This document shows, piece by piece, positions 45,095 through 54,034 of a DNA stretch of 64,000 bases. How positions within the stretch are numbered: the first letter of the stretch is position 1; every line of letters starts with the position of its first letter. This DNA comes from Mixta gaviniae. GTDB taxonomy: Bacteria; Pseudomonadota; Gammaproteobacteria; Enterobacterales; Enterobacteriaceae. The translations under genes and the position numbers were made by a program. The notes under the pieces were generated by a model, which did no database searches, had not been told where the DNA came from, and saw nothing but the letters and a program-made list of their open reading frames with translations. The DNA is taken from positions 3,844,001 to 3,908,000 of the forward strand of contig NZ_CP026377.1 in NCBI RefSeq assembly GCF_002953195.1, written 5' to 3'.

Positions 45095-45190
45095 TATTCC
45101 ATTCTTATATCAATGCATACCGGTCTTATATTAGACAGGTATCATTGCCCCGTCCATGCTGAAGCCTTCTGCTCACAACCGGACTCCGCC

Positions 45191-46135
45191 ATGAAAGTTT
45201 CCTCCCCCGTTCATCTCCTGTTAACCCAGCCGCTGCCGCAGGCTATCGAACAACGGCTGCAGGCCGACTACCAGCTTCATCGCCTCTGGCAGGCGGCTGA
45301 CGCCGGTGCCCTGCTAAATGCGGTCGGCCCGCTGATTCAGGGTGTGGTCACCGGCGGCGCGAAAGGGCTGGATAACGCCACAATGGATCGCCTGCCCGCG
45401 CTAAAGATTATCGCCATTAGCGGCATCGGTACCGATGCGGTGGATCTCGCTCATGCCGCGCGTCGCAATATCGCCGTCACCACTACCCCGGGCGTGCTAA
45501 CTGACGATGTCGCGGATATGGCGTTCGGCTTGCTTATCGCCACCCTGCGCCGCATGAGCGAAGCGGAAAGCGTTGTGCGCTCCGGAAGCTGGCCACAGGC
45601 GCAGCTGCCGCTGGCGCGTAAGGTGACGGGCATCCGACTGGGCATTATCGGTATGGGCCAGGTAGGTGCGGCAATTGCCCGGCGCGCCGGGGATTTTCAG
45701 ATGGAAGTGCTTTATCACAGCCGCTCGCCGCGTCCGGCGCTGCCGTGGCGCTATATTGATGACCTGCACACCCTGGCGCGCGAAGCAGACGTGCTGGTAC
45801 TGGCCGCCTCGGCGGATGGCGGCGAGACCATCGTCACCGCCTCGGTGCTTGAGGCGCTGGGCGCGGAAGGCTTTTTTATCAACGTGGCGCGCGGAAAGCT
45901 GGTTGATGAGGAAGCGCTGCTCGCTGCGCTGACGCATAAACGCATCGCCGGCGCCGGGCTGGATGTTTTTGCTAATGAGCCACACGTGCCGGCCGCTTTT
46001 TTTGCCTTGCCGCAGGTCACTCTGCAACCGCACCGCGCCAGCGCCACGCAGCAAACCCGGCTGGAGATGGGCGAGATCGTGCTGCGCAATCTGGCCGCCT
46101 GTTTTAACGGGGAGACGCCGCCGAACAAAGTCTGA
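45191..46135 (+). CDS. D-isomer specific 2-hydroxyacid dehydrogenase
   Basis: A 314-residue NAD(P)-dependent reductase interconverting 2-keto and D-2-hydroxy acids. The start ATG 45191 (MKVSSPVHLLLTQPLPQAIE) is preferred over the 45008 extension, which would overlap the regulator gene. Seen: Rossmann motif LGIIGMGQVGAAI near 150-160, catalytic Arg in NVARGKLVDEEAL near 232, and the catalytic His in QPHRAS near 280. It is probably a glyoxylate/hydroxypyruvate- or keto-sugar-acid-type enzyme. It is 41 bp upstream of the transporter gene. Confidence 0.88.
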   Translation: MKVSSPVHLLLTQPLPQAIEQRLQADYQLHRLWQAADAGALLNAVGPLIQGVVTGGAKGLDNATMDRLPALKIIAISGIGTDAVDLAHAARRNIAVTTTPGVLTDDVADMAFGLLIATLRRMSEAESVVRSGSWPQAQLPLARKVTGIRLGIIGMGQVGAAIARRAGDFQMEVLYHSRSPRPALPWRYIDDLHTLAREADVLVLAASADGGETIVTASVLEALGAEGFFINVARGKLVDEEALLAALTHKRIAGAGLDVFANEPHVPAAFFALPQVTLQPHRASATQQTRLEMGEIVLRNLAACFNGETPPNKV

Positions 46136-46176
46136 CTTCCTTTGATCCCTATAAAAAGCAAAAGAGCGAGGTATCT

Positions 46177-47529
46177 ATGAGCAGCAAGCAGCTTGATGTA
46201 CCTGCCGTACACGCGTTGCGCGTGGGCCGTCACCGTTACTGGGTATTAGCATTAATTTTTATTATTACGGTCATTAACTATGCCGACCGCGCCACCATGT
46301 CGATTGCCGGCACCTCGGTAGTGAAAGAGCTGGCTCTCGATCCGCTGATGCTCGGCATGATTTTCTCCGCCTTCGCCTGGGCCTATGCGCTGGGGCAAAT
46401 CCCCGGCGGCTGGCTGCTGGACCGCTTCGGCGCCCGGCGCGTCTATGGCTGTAGCCTGCTGCTCTGGTCGATCTTTACCGCGCTGCAGGGCACCGTTGGC
46501 TGGATAGGCCTCACCGGCTCGCTGGCGGCCATGACGCTGTTCCTGATGCGCTTTATGCTCGGCCTGGTGGAATCTCCCGCTTTTCCGGCGAACTCGCGTA
46601 TCGTCTCTTGCTGGTTCCCGACTCGCGAACGCGGCGTCGCCTCGGCGCTTTTTAACTCCGGGCAGTATATGGCCGTCGTGGTGTTTACGCCGATAATGGC
46701 CTGGCTGACCCATTCGCTCGGCTGGGAACATGTCTTCGTCTGGATGGGGGCGCTGGGCATCGTGCTGTCGTTCGTCTGGTTTGCTTTCTATCGCGAACCG
46801 CACAGCGATCCGCGCCTGAGCGCGGAAGAGAAGGCGCTGATGAAAGAGGGCGGCGCGCTGGTAGATTTAGAGGCCGATCGCAAAAAAAACGCAAAGCCGA
46901 CCTCACTGCGCGAGATGAAATGTTTGTTCAACAACCGCAATCTCTGGGCGATTTATCTGGGGCAATATTGCATTACCGCCCTCACCTATTTTTTTATCAC
47001 CTGGTTTCCCATCTACCTGATTCAGGGACGCGGCATGACGATTATGCAGGCGGGCTGGGTGGCGGCGCTGCCGGCGATATGCGGCTTTACCGGCGGCATT
47101 CTCGGCGGTTATCTGTCGGATGCGTTGATCCGCAAAGGAATGCATCCGTCACGCGCGCGCAAAACCCCGTTCATTCTCGGCATGGGCTGTTCGACGATTC
47201 TGGTGTTTGCTAACGTCGCTGACAGCAACAGCGCGGTTATCGCCCTGATGGCGCTGGCATTTTTTGGCAAAGGCCTCGCTGCGGTAGGCTGGGCGGTGCT
47301 TTCTGATCTGGCCCCTAAAAATATGATAGGCCTGTGCGGCGGCGTCTTTAACGGTATCGGCAATATCGCCGGCATTATCACGCCGCTGGTGATTGGCTAT
47401 GTGGTTTCCGTGACCGGTTCCTTTGCGGATGCGCTGTGGTTCGTCGCCGCCCACGGCGTGTTAGGGGTGGTCGCCTATCTGCTGATTGCCGCTCGCTTTG
47501 AGCGCGTGGGATCCAGCCGCCCCTCATAA
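46177..47529 (+). CDS. MFS anion:cation symporter (GudP/GarP-like)
   Basis: A 450-residue, 12-segment major facilitator of the sugar-acid/organic-anion family. Seen: YWVLALIFIITVINYADRAT at the first helix and GQIPGGWLLDRFGARRVYG, the conserved motif between helices 2 and 3. With the upstream dehydrogenase it probably imports an organic or sugar acid for reduction or oxidation. It converges with the GNAT gene, overlapping it by 6 bases. Confidence 0.88.
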   Translation: MSSKQLDVPAVHALRVGRHRYWVLALIFIITVINYADRATMSIAGTSVVKELALDPLMLGMIFSAFAWAYALGQIPGGWLLDRFGARRVYGCSLLLWSIFTALQGTVGWIGLTGSLAAMTLFLMRFMLGLVESPAFPANSRIVSCWFPTRERGVASALFNSGQYMAVVVFTPIMAWLTHSLGWEHVFVWMGALGIVLSFVWFAFYREPHSDPRLSAEEKALMKEGGALVDLEADRKKNAKPTSLREMKCLFNNRNLWAIYLGQYCITALTYFFITWFPIYLIQGRGMTIMQAGWVAALPAICGFTGGILGGYLSDALIRKGMHPSRARKTPFILGMGCSTILVFANVADSNSAVIALMALAFFGKGLAAVGWAVLSDLAPKNMIGLCGGVFNGIGNIAGIITPLVIGYVVSVTGSFADALWFVAAHGVLGVVAYLLIAARFERVGSSRPS

Positions 47530-48072
47530 GCGCGTTGCCGCCTGATCGCTTTCTGCCACAGGCGGCAACAATCCAAATACCCAGTCATCCTGCCAGCGGC
47601 CGTGCAGATGATAGTTCTCACGCAGCACGCCCTCCAGCCGAAAGCCCGCCTTTTCCAGCACCGCTTTCGAGGCGTGATTGCCCACGGTGACAGAGGCGGT
47701 GAGCTTACGAAAACCCAGTGCGAACGCCGTCTGGCATACAGCACGCAGCGATTCGGTACCGTAGCCCTGGCCCTGAAAGGCGGTGGCAAGCAGAAAGCCG
47801 ACTTCGGCAATGCCCTGCCCGCGATCGATAAAGCCGGTAAGACCCACCGGCTCGCCGGACCGTTTTTCTCGCATGACCAGGCAGAGCCAGTGCGTGCTGC
47901 CCGGCTGCCAGCGCGGCAGGCGCACATCGAAAGCGTGGCGGCGCAGCGTTCCGGCGTCATGCGTATCGCTGACAAAGCGCATTACCTCCCGATCCTGATG
48001 CAGCGACAGAAAAAAAGGCCAGTCATCTTCAATCAGGGGCTGATAGCGCAGGCGAGGAGAATCGATATCCAT
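47524..48072 (-). CDS. RimJ/RimL-type GNAT N-acetyltransferase
   Basis: A 182-residue acetyltransferase from ATG 48072 (MDIDSPRLRYQPLIEDDWPF); the extension to 48141 is less typical. Seen: the acetyl-CoA loop AFQGQGYGTESLRAV and the family ending GFRLEGVLRENYHLHGRWQD. The substrate (protein N-terminus or small molecule) is not determinable. Confidence 0.82.
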   Translation of the reverse strand: MDIDSPRLRYQPLIEDDWPFFLSLHQDREVMRFVSDTHDAGTLRRHAFDVRLPRWQPGSTHWLCLVMREKRSGEPVGLTGFIDRGQGIAEVGFLLATAFQGQGYGTESLRAVCQTAFALGFRKLTASVTVGNHASKAVLEKAGFRLEGVLRENYHLHGRWQDDWVFGLLPPVAESDQAATRL

Positions 48073-48255
48073 GAATTTACCCGTGTTACTGGAAAGTAAG
48101 CAGACCCTCACCATCATCCTGGCGTCGGGGGATTTTTTCAACCGCAGCGAAAACGCGCCGCAAAATACCGATGCTTATGGCGTCTGTTTATCCGATTGAA
48201 AAATGCGCAGCGGCGTATGATGACGGACAATAAATTCGTTCCCGCCGGAGTGGCT

Positions 48256-48468
48256 ATGTCTGAGAAAGATCCTGTTGTTGAGCGCCTGTCGCTGGAGCTG
48301 CTGGCCCTGCGCCAAATCGTCCAGATGCTGATTACCTTCGGCAACGTCCCAACGGGCGGCAAGCTGAATAAATATCTGGAAAATCTGGCCAGCGAAGTTG
48401 AGCATCGCGACGCCCGCGAAGCGAATAAAGCGATCGCTGATGTGATCCGCACCTATATTCGCTCTTAA
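48256..48468 (+). CDS. Small conserved protein (DUF2594-like)
   Basis: A 70-residue helical protein from ATG 48256 (MSEKDPVVERLSLELLALRQ), with GGAG 6 bases before. The longer frame from 48196 is rejected. It resembles small enterobacterial DUF2594-type proteins only loosely. A rho-independent terminator follows. Function unknown. Confidence 0.6.
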   Translation: MSEKDPVVERLSLELLALRQIVQMLITFGNVPTGGKLNKYLENLASEVEHRDAREANKAIADVIRTYIRS

Positions 48469-48476
48469 TTCTGACC

Positions 48477-48509
48477 CCGCAGCAGTGCAGGTTTGCTGCT
48501 GCGGTTTTT
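48477..48509 (+). terminator. Rho-independent terminator
   Basis: Arms CCGCAGCAG (48477-48485) and CTGCTGCGG (48495-48503), followed by TTTTTT. Confidence 0.85.
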
Positions 48510-48525
48510 TCTTCTGCCGTCACGG

Positions 48526-49959
48526 CTACGTCAACGCATCGCTCATCAGGTTGATGCTTTCCGGCGTTGGCGTGGTCTGGTTGCGCCCGTTGCGCTTCGA
48601 GACAAACAGCTGTTTGTCCGCCGCGGAGACCAGACGGTTAAAGTCGTCGCAGATATTGGTGTGATCCAGCGTGCCGCTGCTTACGCCGATACTGACGGTG
48701 ACTGCCGCCGCGCCGCCGCGCAACATTATCTTCTGCTGCATCACGCACCGGCGGATCGCCTCCGCCTTCTGCAGCAGCTGCCGATCGGTCAAATCGAACA
48801 GCAGCACCAGAAACTCCTCGCCGCCGAACCGACACACCAGCCCTCCCTCGCCAACATTCTGCTGCATGCGTTGCGCCACCTCCTGCAACACCGCATCACC
48901 GGCATCATGACCATAGTTGTCATTGATCGCCTTAAAATAATCGATATCGATCAACAGCACCCCGATGTGTCGGTTGCGCAGCGCGCCGGCTTGTTTCATC
49001 TGCTCCAGACGCTCATACAGCCCGGATCGCGTCAGCTGTCGGGTAAGAAAATCGTGATTGGCGCGCAGCGTTAGCTGGCGGTTGAGCTGCCTGATGGCAT
49101 CCATGCTTACCGCGACAATCAGCGGGCTGATTGCCACCGTCGCTACGCCCAGCCGCGCCGAGGTCAAATGGCTTAACGGCAGCAGGCTGTCATCGCCCTG
49201 AATATTCATTACGTTGCGCACCACCAGAATAATTTCTGTGATGCCGGTAAGCAGCGTCAGGCCGCTGGTAAGCCAGAGCGGAAAGCTAATGGCGCACCAA
49301 ATCAACGCCGGCACCGGAAAGGAGAGGCTGCCGCCGCCGCCGATCAGCGCCGCTGCGCAGACAGAGAGCAGCAGGGCCAGCGCAGGCGCGCATTTTTGCC
49401 AGCGGCGCCGCGCCGCCAGCAGATCGGACCTGCGCGGCAGCGTCAGTAGAAAAGGCAGCAGCAGCACGCCGGTGGAGAACTGTTCGCTCAGCCAGTCGCT
49501 CCAGGCGGTGAGAAAACCGGCGCGGAACAACAGCCCTTGCGCCAGCGCGCCCCAGCTGGCGCAGGCTATCGACGCCAGCAGGCAGGCGGGGAAAATGGTC
49601 AGCGCGTTTCTCACCCTTCCGGAGGCATTAAGCGGGTCGGCGCGTTGGATCAGCATCGAGGCGGCGACCAGAATAAACAGGATATTCGCGCCGTTAATGG
49701 TGAACGCCGGCAGCGCCCAGCCGGAAAACAGCATGTCGTTAAATACCATCGCGCCGTAGCAGACCAGGTAATAGCGCAGCCGGTGCAGCCAGGGACAACG
49801 GACAAAAATGCCAGTCAGCAGCGCATTGATCGGCCAGAACAGCGACAGCTCCGCAGGCAGGCGTAGATGGCCGCCGACAAAGCAAAAGAGGGTGGTGAAG
49901 AGAAACAGCGTCAGACTACTCTTCAGCGGTTTATCTTTGTTAAGAAGCGCGAGTTGCAT
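48526..49959 (-). CDS. MASE1-type diguanylate cyclase
   Basis: A membrane-bound diguanylate cyclase of about 477 residues, from ATG 49959 (MQLALLNKDKPLKSSLTLFL); the frame allows 50016. Seen: an N-terminal multi-helix integral membrane sensor (MASE1-like, about residues 10-290) and a GGDEF domain with the active-site motif GGEEF near residue 390 (CRFGGEEFLVLL). It makes cyclic di-GMP, favouring sessile growth. There is no EAL domain. The signal sensed is unknown. Confidence 0.85.
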   Translation of the reverse strand: MQLALLNKDKPLKSSLTLFLFTTLFCFVGGHLRLPAELSLFWPINALLTGIFVRCPWLHRLRYYLVCYGAMVFNDMLFSGWALPAFTINGANILFILVAASMLIQRADPLNASGRVRNALTIFPACLLASIACASWGALAQGLLFRAGFLTAWSDWLSEQFSTGVLLLPFLLTLPRRSDLLAARRRWQKCAPALALLLSVCAAALIGGGGSLSFPVPALIWCAISFPLWLTSGLTLLTGITEIILVVRNVMNIQGDDSLLPLSHLTSARLGVATVAISPLIVAVSMDAIRQLNRQLTLRANHDFLTRQLTRSGLYERLEQMKQAGALRNRHIGVLLIDIDYFKAINDNYGHDAGDAVLQEVAQRMQQNVGEGGLVCRFGGEEFLVLLFDLTDRQLLQKAEAIRRCVMQQKIMLRGGAAAVTVSIGVSSGTLDHTNICDDFNRLVSAADKQLFVSKRNGRNQTTPTPESINLMSDALT

Positions 49960-50145
49960 AGCTGGACGTACCTGGTGCGTTGCTCCTGCCGCCGTCAGGC
50001 TCTCAACCGGCAGCATCCTTCAGCGGCTACTATCTATCCGTCGCCGCGCCATCTGTTACGCTGGCGCGGCGCGGGCATCTTATCACAGCATAGCTGACTG
50101 ACAGGGTGAATCTTGCTCACGCGCCGGGAAAAATGCCACAGAAAA

Positions 50146-50172
50146 AGGCGCCTGTCGGGCGCCCTGTTTTAT
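50146..50172 (-). terminator. Terminator after the SulP gene
   Basis: Two GGCGCC palindromes separated by five bases form a strong stem; on the minus strand it runs into TTTTTC, right after the SulP stop. Confidence 0.65.
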
Positions 50173-50187
50173 CCTCGGCGGCGGCGA

Positions 50188-51663
50188 TTATTTGACCGCC
50201 ACCGGCCACTGGTTAAGACGGATGCCGCGTTTCGGCGCCTTTTCGCCGAAATCCTTCAGCACCGCCTTCACATCCGGATCGAGATAATCCACGTTGTCAT
50301 GATCGACAATCAGCACGCTGTTTTCCGGGATCTCATCCAGCAGGTTTTGCAGGCGCGGATTGTGCATAAACGTCAGGTTCTGCTGCAGGCGCAGCACATA
50401 GTGATCGTCATAGCGGGTCAGATGCATGGCGTTGCGGTGGCTCTTGTAGATGCTATAGAGGATCTGCGTGGCGATACCCAGCCCGATGCCGGCCAGCATG
50501 CCGAACGCGATAATGCCGATGATGGTCGTGATAAAGGGCACAAACTGCTGGGCGCCCATGCGGATCTGTTCGACAAACAGGCGCGGCGTCGCCAGCTTAT
50601 AGCCGGTATAGAGCAGCACCGCCGCCAGGCTCGCCAGCGGGATAACATTCAGCAGATCGCTGAACCAGAGCCCGCAGATCAGCAGCAGCACGCCGTGCAG
50701 CAGAATCGACAGCTTGCTCTGCGCGCCGACGCTGACGTTAACCGAACTGCGCACGATCACTGCGGTGATCGGCAGCGCGCCAAGCAAGCCGGCCAGCGTA
50801 TTGCCGATACCCTGCGCCAGCATCTCTTTATTCGGCGAGGGATGCGGATTCTGCGGCCGCAGCTTGTTCAGCGCCTCCTGACTCAGGAGCGTTTCCAGGC
50901 TGGCCACCAGCGCCAGGGTTATCGCCACCACGTAGACGGAGGGGTTACGCCACGCCTGCCAGTCCGGCCCTTCCAGCTCGGCGGCCAGTGCGCTAAGGCT
51001 GCCGAATTCCGGCAACGCGATGCGCGGCAGGCTGGCGAGAAAATCGGGCTGCAGCCGTTCGCCAAAGAGTGTCGCCAGGCCGCCGATCAGCACGGCGATC
51101 AGCGGGCCGGGGATCCAGCTCAGCGCCTTTATCTTTTTCACCATTGGCGTGGTCCAGAGCCAGAGGATCAGCAGCCCCGCGCCAGCCACCAGCATTGAGG
51201 AGGTGGAGAAGCGGAAATCGCCGCTAAATAGCGCACGCAGATCGCCGTCGCCGCTGGCGCCCAGAGCGACCGGGATCTGTTGCATAATCAACAGGATGCC
51301 AATCGCCGCCAGCATACCTTTGATCACGCTGCCCGGCACCAGCGCGATAAAGCGTCCGGCGCGCAACATCCCCAGCACCAGCTGAATCAGACCGGCCAGC
51401 ACCAGCGCGAAGAGAAAAGCGGAAAACGATCCCAACGTCTCAATTGAGGCGACTACGATAGTGACCAGACCGGCGGCCGGGCCGCTGACGGCAAAGCGCG
51501 AGGGGCTAAAGGAGGTGACCACCAGCCCACCGATCACGCCCGTCAGCAGGCCGACAAACGGCGGCAGGCCGCTGGCCTGAGCGATGCCCAGACAGAGCGG
51601 CAACGCCACCAGAAACACCACAAGGCCGGCAGGCAGATCCTGCCGAAGCGTCTTCAGATTCAT
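50188..51663 (-). CDS. SulP-family anion transporter
   Basis: A 491-residue transporter with about 12-14 hydrophobic segments (MNLKTLRQDLPAGLVVFLVA, PLCLGIAQASGLPPFVGLLT) and a C-terminal STAS-like region (DNVDYLDPDVKAVLKDFGEK). SulP proteins carry sulfate or bicarbonate. Its start overlaps the carbonic anhydrase stop as ATGA, which favours bicarbonate or CO2-linked transport. This substrate assignment is inference. Confidence 0.85.
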   Translation of the reverse strand: MNLKTLRQDLPAGLVVFLVALPLCLGIAQASGLPPFVGLLTGVIGGLVVTSFSPSRFAVSGPAAGLVTIVVASIETLGSFSAFLFALVLAGLIQLVLGMLRAGRFIALVPGSVIKGMLAAIGILLIMQQIPVALGASGDGDLRALFSGDFRFSTSSMLVAGAGLLILWLWTTPMVKKIKALSWIPGPLIAVLIGGLATLFGERLQPDFLASLPRIALPEFGSLSALAAELEGPDWQAWRNPSVYVVAITLALVASLETLLSQEALNKLRPQNPHPSPNKEMLAQGIGNTLAGLLGALPITAVIVRSSVNVSVGAQSKLSILLHGVLLLICGLWFSDLLNVIPLASLAAVLLYTGYKLATPRLFVEQIRMGAQQFVPFITTIIGIIAFGMLAGIGLGIATQILYSIYKSHRNAMHLTRYDDHYVLRLQQNLTFMHNPRLQNLLDEIPENSVLIVDHDNVDYLDPDVKAVLKDFGEKAPKRGIRLNQWPVAVK

Positions 51664-52304
51664 GACGATGTTTCCTCTGCTGATTGCTGAATTAACTCTT
51701 TCAGGTGTCCGGACTGCAGATCGTAGACGCAGCCGAACAGGTCCAGCTCCGTGCCGTTGCGCCAGGCGCGCCGCACCGGCTCGCTGGCGGCCAGATGGGC
51801 GAACTGCGCCAGCACGTTCGCCTCCACCAGCTGGTTATGCCGCGATGCGTCCGCTTCGCCCGCCGCATGAAACGCGTTCAGCCCATCGGCCAGCGCCGCG
51901 CGCAACGCCGCAATACGGCGCGACAGCGGTGAATCCTCCTGCGCCAGCGGGCTTTCCGGCAGCGCGACGGCAGCCTGAACGCCGCCGCAGCCGTAATGGC
52001 CGCACAGTACAATGCGCTTTACCTCAAGATATTCCAGCGCATACTGCAAAACGCTCATAAAGTTATCGTCATCGGTTAACACCATATTGGCGATGTTGCG
52101 ATGGACGAACAGCTCGCCCGGATCGGCCCCGGTCAGCACTTCCGCCGGCACGCGGCTGTCAGAGCAGCCGATCCAGAGCGAATGCGGCTTCTGCTGATGT
52201 AAATAGCGCTCGAAATAGCGCGGATTACGCTGCGTTTTTTGTAATGCCCAACTACGGTTTTTCGCTAACAGTGGTTTCAGGGTCGTCAAAATCGTCGTCT
52301 CCAT
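51660..52304 (-). CDS. Beta-class carbonic anhydrase
   Basis: A 214-residue zinc enzyme hydrating CO2 to bicarbonate, from ATG 52304 (METTILTTLKPLLAKNRSWA); the frame could extend to 52346. Seen: the zinc ligands CSDSR (Cys and Asp-Arg dyad) near residue 44 and CGHYGCGG (His and Cys) near 101-108. It lies upstream of and is coupled to the SulP transporter, probably to feed or drain the transported bicarbonate. Confidence 0.9.
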   Translation of the reverse strand: METTILTTLKPLLAKNRSWALQKTQRNPRYFERYLHQQKPHSLWIGCSDSRVPAEVLTGADPGELFVHRNIANMVLTDDDNFMSVLQYALEYLEVKRIVLCGHYGCGGVQAAVALPESPLAQEDSPLSRRIAALRAALADGLNAFHAAGEADASRHNQLVEANVLAQFAHLAASEPVRRAWRNGTELDLFGCVYDLQSGHLKELIQQSAEETSS

Positions 52305-53163
52305 TCGGATAAATACAGGCAAGCCTGGGCGACTGAGAAAAAACATCAGGGAATACCGGAAAGCATTGAATAATGCGCCGGTAAAATAAGTAGTGCCACT
52401 GCCGATAATAATAAACGCCCTTTAAAAAAACAATCCAGTAACAAAACTGCAAAATGTAATCTTACTTAAATGAAATGTATATTTAAGGTAAATAGGATTA
52501 ACAGACATTGCAAAAAACTGATAAAGGAAAAATCAATAAATTCATTTAAAATCAAAAAGATAATTAATTTAAATCAAGGTAAATGGCTAAATAGGCAATA
52601 TCAATTCAGGAAATTAAAAAGGAGAAATAATATAGACGCACGTCTCGTTACGAGTCTTTCGTCTCAATTTAATCCGCCAGCAACCCTCAATTTCGTCATA
52701 AGAAAAAACAATACCATCCCAGTTAAGCGCGGTACTGGCGGAATGCGCTGATTAAATAATCACGCAGTAAATTAAAACGCGCGTTATTTCCCGGCGGCGC
52801 AGCTGACTTTTTATGTGCGCCGCCGCAGGGGACGTTATCTTTAAACTATTTGCGTATATTTACGTAATAACGGAATGAATTGCCCGCCGGAAAAGAAAAA
52901 ACCGCCGGTTGCCGGCAGAGTTGCCCCCTCCCCGCCCGGCCCGCAGAAAGCGTAGTCAGTAACGAAAGGCGGTCTCATGCTCAGCCCGCAGAGACGCTAC
53001 TGAGTAACAAAAGGCGTTCCCGCACTCAGCGCGCAGACGGTATAGTGAATACTAAAAGGCGTTCTCGCGCTCAGGTCAGAGCGCCAGATATCCTCACGGC
53101 AAGCCGCCCGCGCATTATTGGGCGGCAATGATGCGATAACCCGTTTCCCGGCAAGGAGCAATC
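52305..53163. other. Long AT-rich gap, then tandem repeats (859 bp)
   Basis: The part 52440-52790 is unusually AT-rich with short chance frames only; no gene is convincing. The promoter of the carbonic anhydrase operon lies at the left end. The part after 52880 is GC-rich and holds the 45-bp repeats described separately. Confidence 0.4.
52940..53074 (+). repeat. Three 45-bp imperfect tandem repeats
   Basis: Units at 52940-52984, 52985-53029 and 53030-53074, each starting with (C)CGCAGA, containing AAAGGCG near the middle, and ending GCTCAG or ACTCAG. The period is 15 codons, so a frame from TTG 52880 gives a repeated Arg-rich peptide (SNERRSHAQ, SNKRRSRTQ, NTKRRSRAQ), but coding status is doubtful. 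It lies just before the PgeF-like gene. Confidence 0.75.
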
Positions 53164-53880
53164 ATGTCCGATCTCTCTCCCGTTCGCACTTCCGCGCTGC
53201 TCTCTTCGCTCGGCTGGCTCGATCACGCGTTTTTACCGGCAGGCGCCGCGCCGCCGGAAGAGGCCGCTGGCGGCCTTCAACGCCATACCGCGACAGTGGT
53301 GACGGCGGAAGAGGCGTTTCCGCGTAAACAGCGCGAGGCGGATGGGGTGATCGCCACCGGTACGCGTCCGGTGGCGGTCTATACCGCAGACTGCCTGCCG
53401 GTGCTGATCGCCGATGCGCGCCAGCGAAACGTGGCAGCGGTGCATGCGGGGCTGAAGGGGGCTCTGGCGGGCATACTGCCGCAGGCGGTAGGGAAACTGC
53501 TGGAGGCTGGCGCGACGCCCGACAGCCTGTTTGTGGCGATTGGCCCGGCGATTGCGCCCTGCTGCTACGAGTTGGGCGAGGAGATGCTGAACACCATTCT
53601 GGCGAATCCGCTGGCGACAGCGCCACGCTGGTTCAGCGTGCAGCCGATGAATGAACGGGCGGTTCGGCCGCAGGCGCGCGCCGTCAATCAGGGCGTCTGG
53701 TTCGATTTACCGGCGCTGGGCAAACAGATGCTGCTGGATAAAGGCATTCCGGCGGCGCAAATCGATGTTCTGCCGGTCTGTACCTACTGCTGCGCGGAAG
53801 CGCAATCCAGCTATCGCCGTAATACCCATTACGCTGACGGCTATGCGCTGCGCCACGCCTGGATCCAGCGCAAAGCGTAG
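53164..53880 (+). CDS. YfiH/PgeF-type multicopper-oxidase-like protein
   Basis: A 238-residue protein of the YfiH/PgeF (laccase domain) family, involved in peptidoglycan editing or purine-nucleoside phosphorylation. Seen: AVYTADCLPVLIADARQRN, VAAVHAGLKGALAGILPQAV and GPAIAPCCYEL, plus CTYCC near the C-terminus, the Cys/His residues of the family. It begins MSDLSPVRTSALLSSLGWLD. It is not next to rluD, the usual neighbour of the enteric yfiH, so it may be a paralogue. The end is tandemly duplicated into the following repeats. Confidence 0.82.
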   Translation: MSDLSPVRTSALLSSLGWLDHAFLPAGAAPPEEAAGGLQRHTATVVTAEEAFPRKQREADGVIATGTRPVAVYTADCLPVLIADARQRNVAAVHAGLKGALAGILPQAVGKLLEAGATPDSLFVAIGPAIAPCCYELGEEMLNTILANPLATAPRWFSVQPMNERAVRPQARAVNQGVWFDLPALGKQMLLDKGIPAAQIDVLPVCTYCCAEAQSSYRRNTHYADGYALRHAWIQRKA

Positions 53881-53985
53881 CGCCGGTGCCTGCCGCTACG
53901 CCAGGATCAAGCGCAAAGCGTAGCGCCGGTGCCTGCCGCTACGCCAGGATCCAGCACAAAGCGTAGCGCCGGTGCTGCCGTTACG
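53868..53985 (+). repeat. 43-bp tandem repeats duplicating the 3' end of the PgeF-like gene
   Basis: Units at 53868-53910, 53911-53953 and a partial third 53954-53985. Each contains the codons that end the gene (CAAAGCGTAG) plus a hairpin GCGTAGCG...CGCTACGC. The first copy supplies the real stop codon (TAG at 53878-53880). It may be a REP-like palindromic unit or a recent slippage duplication. Confidence 0.75.
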
Positions 53986-54034
53986 TCTGATAAGCACAGG
54001 TTCGCCTGATGGCGGCTCACTGCCGGTCGCGCCG

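Noticed and set aside
52880..53131. 83-codon frame with repeated Arg-rich peptide
   Set aside because: It starts with TTG, has no Shine-Dalgarno, and its regularity follows from the 45-bp tandem DNA repeats.
52940..53985. CRISPR array
   Set aside because: The repeats are contiguous without unique spacers, and no cas genes are present.
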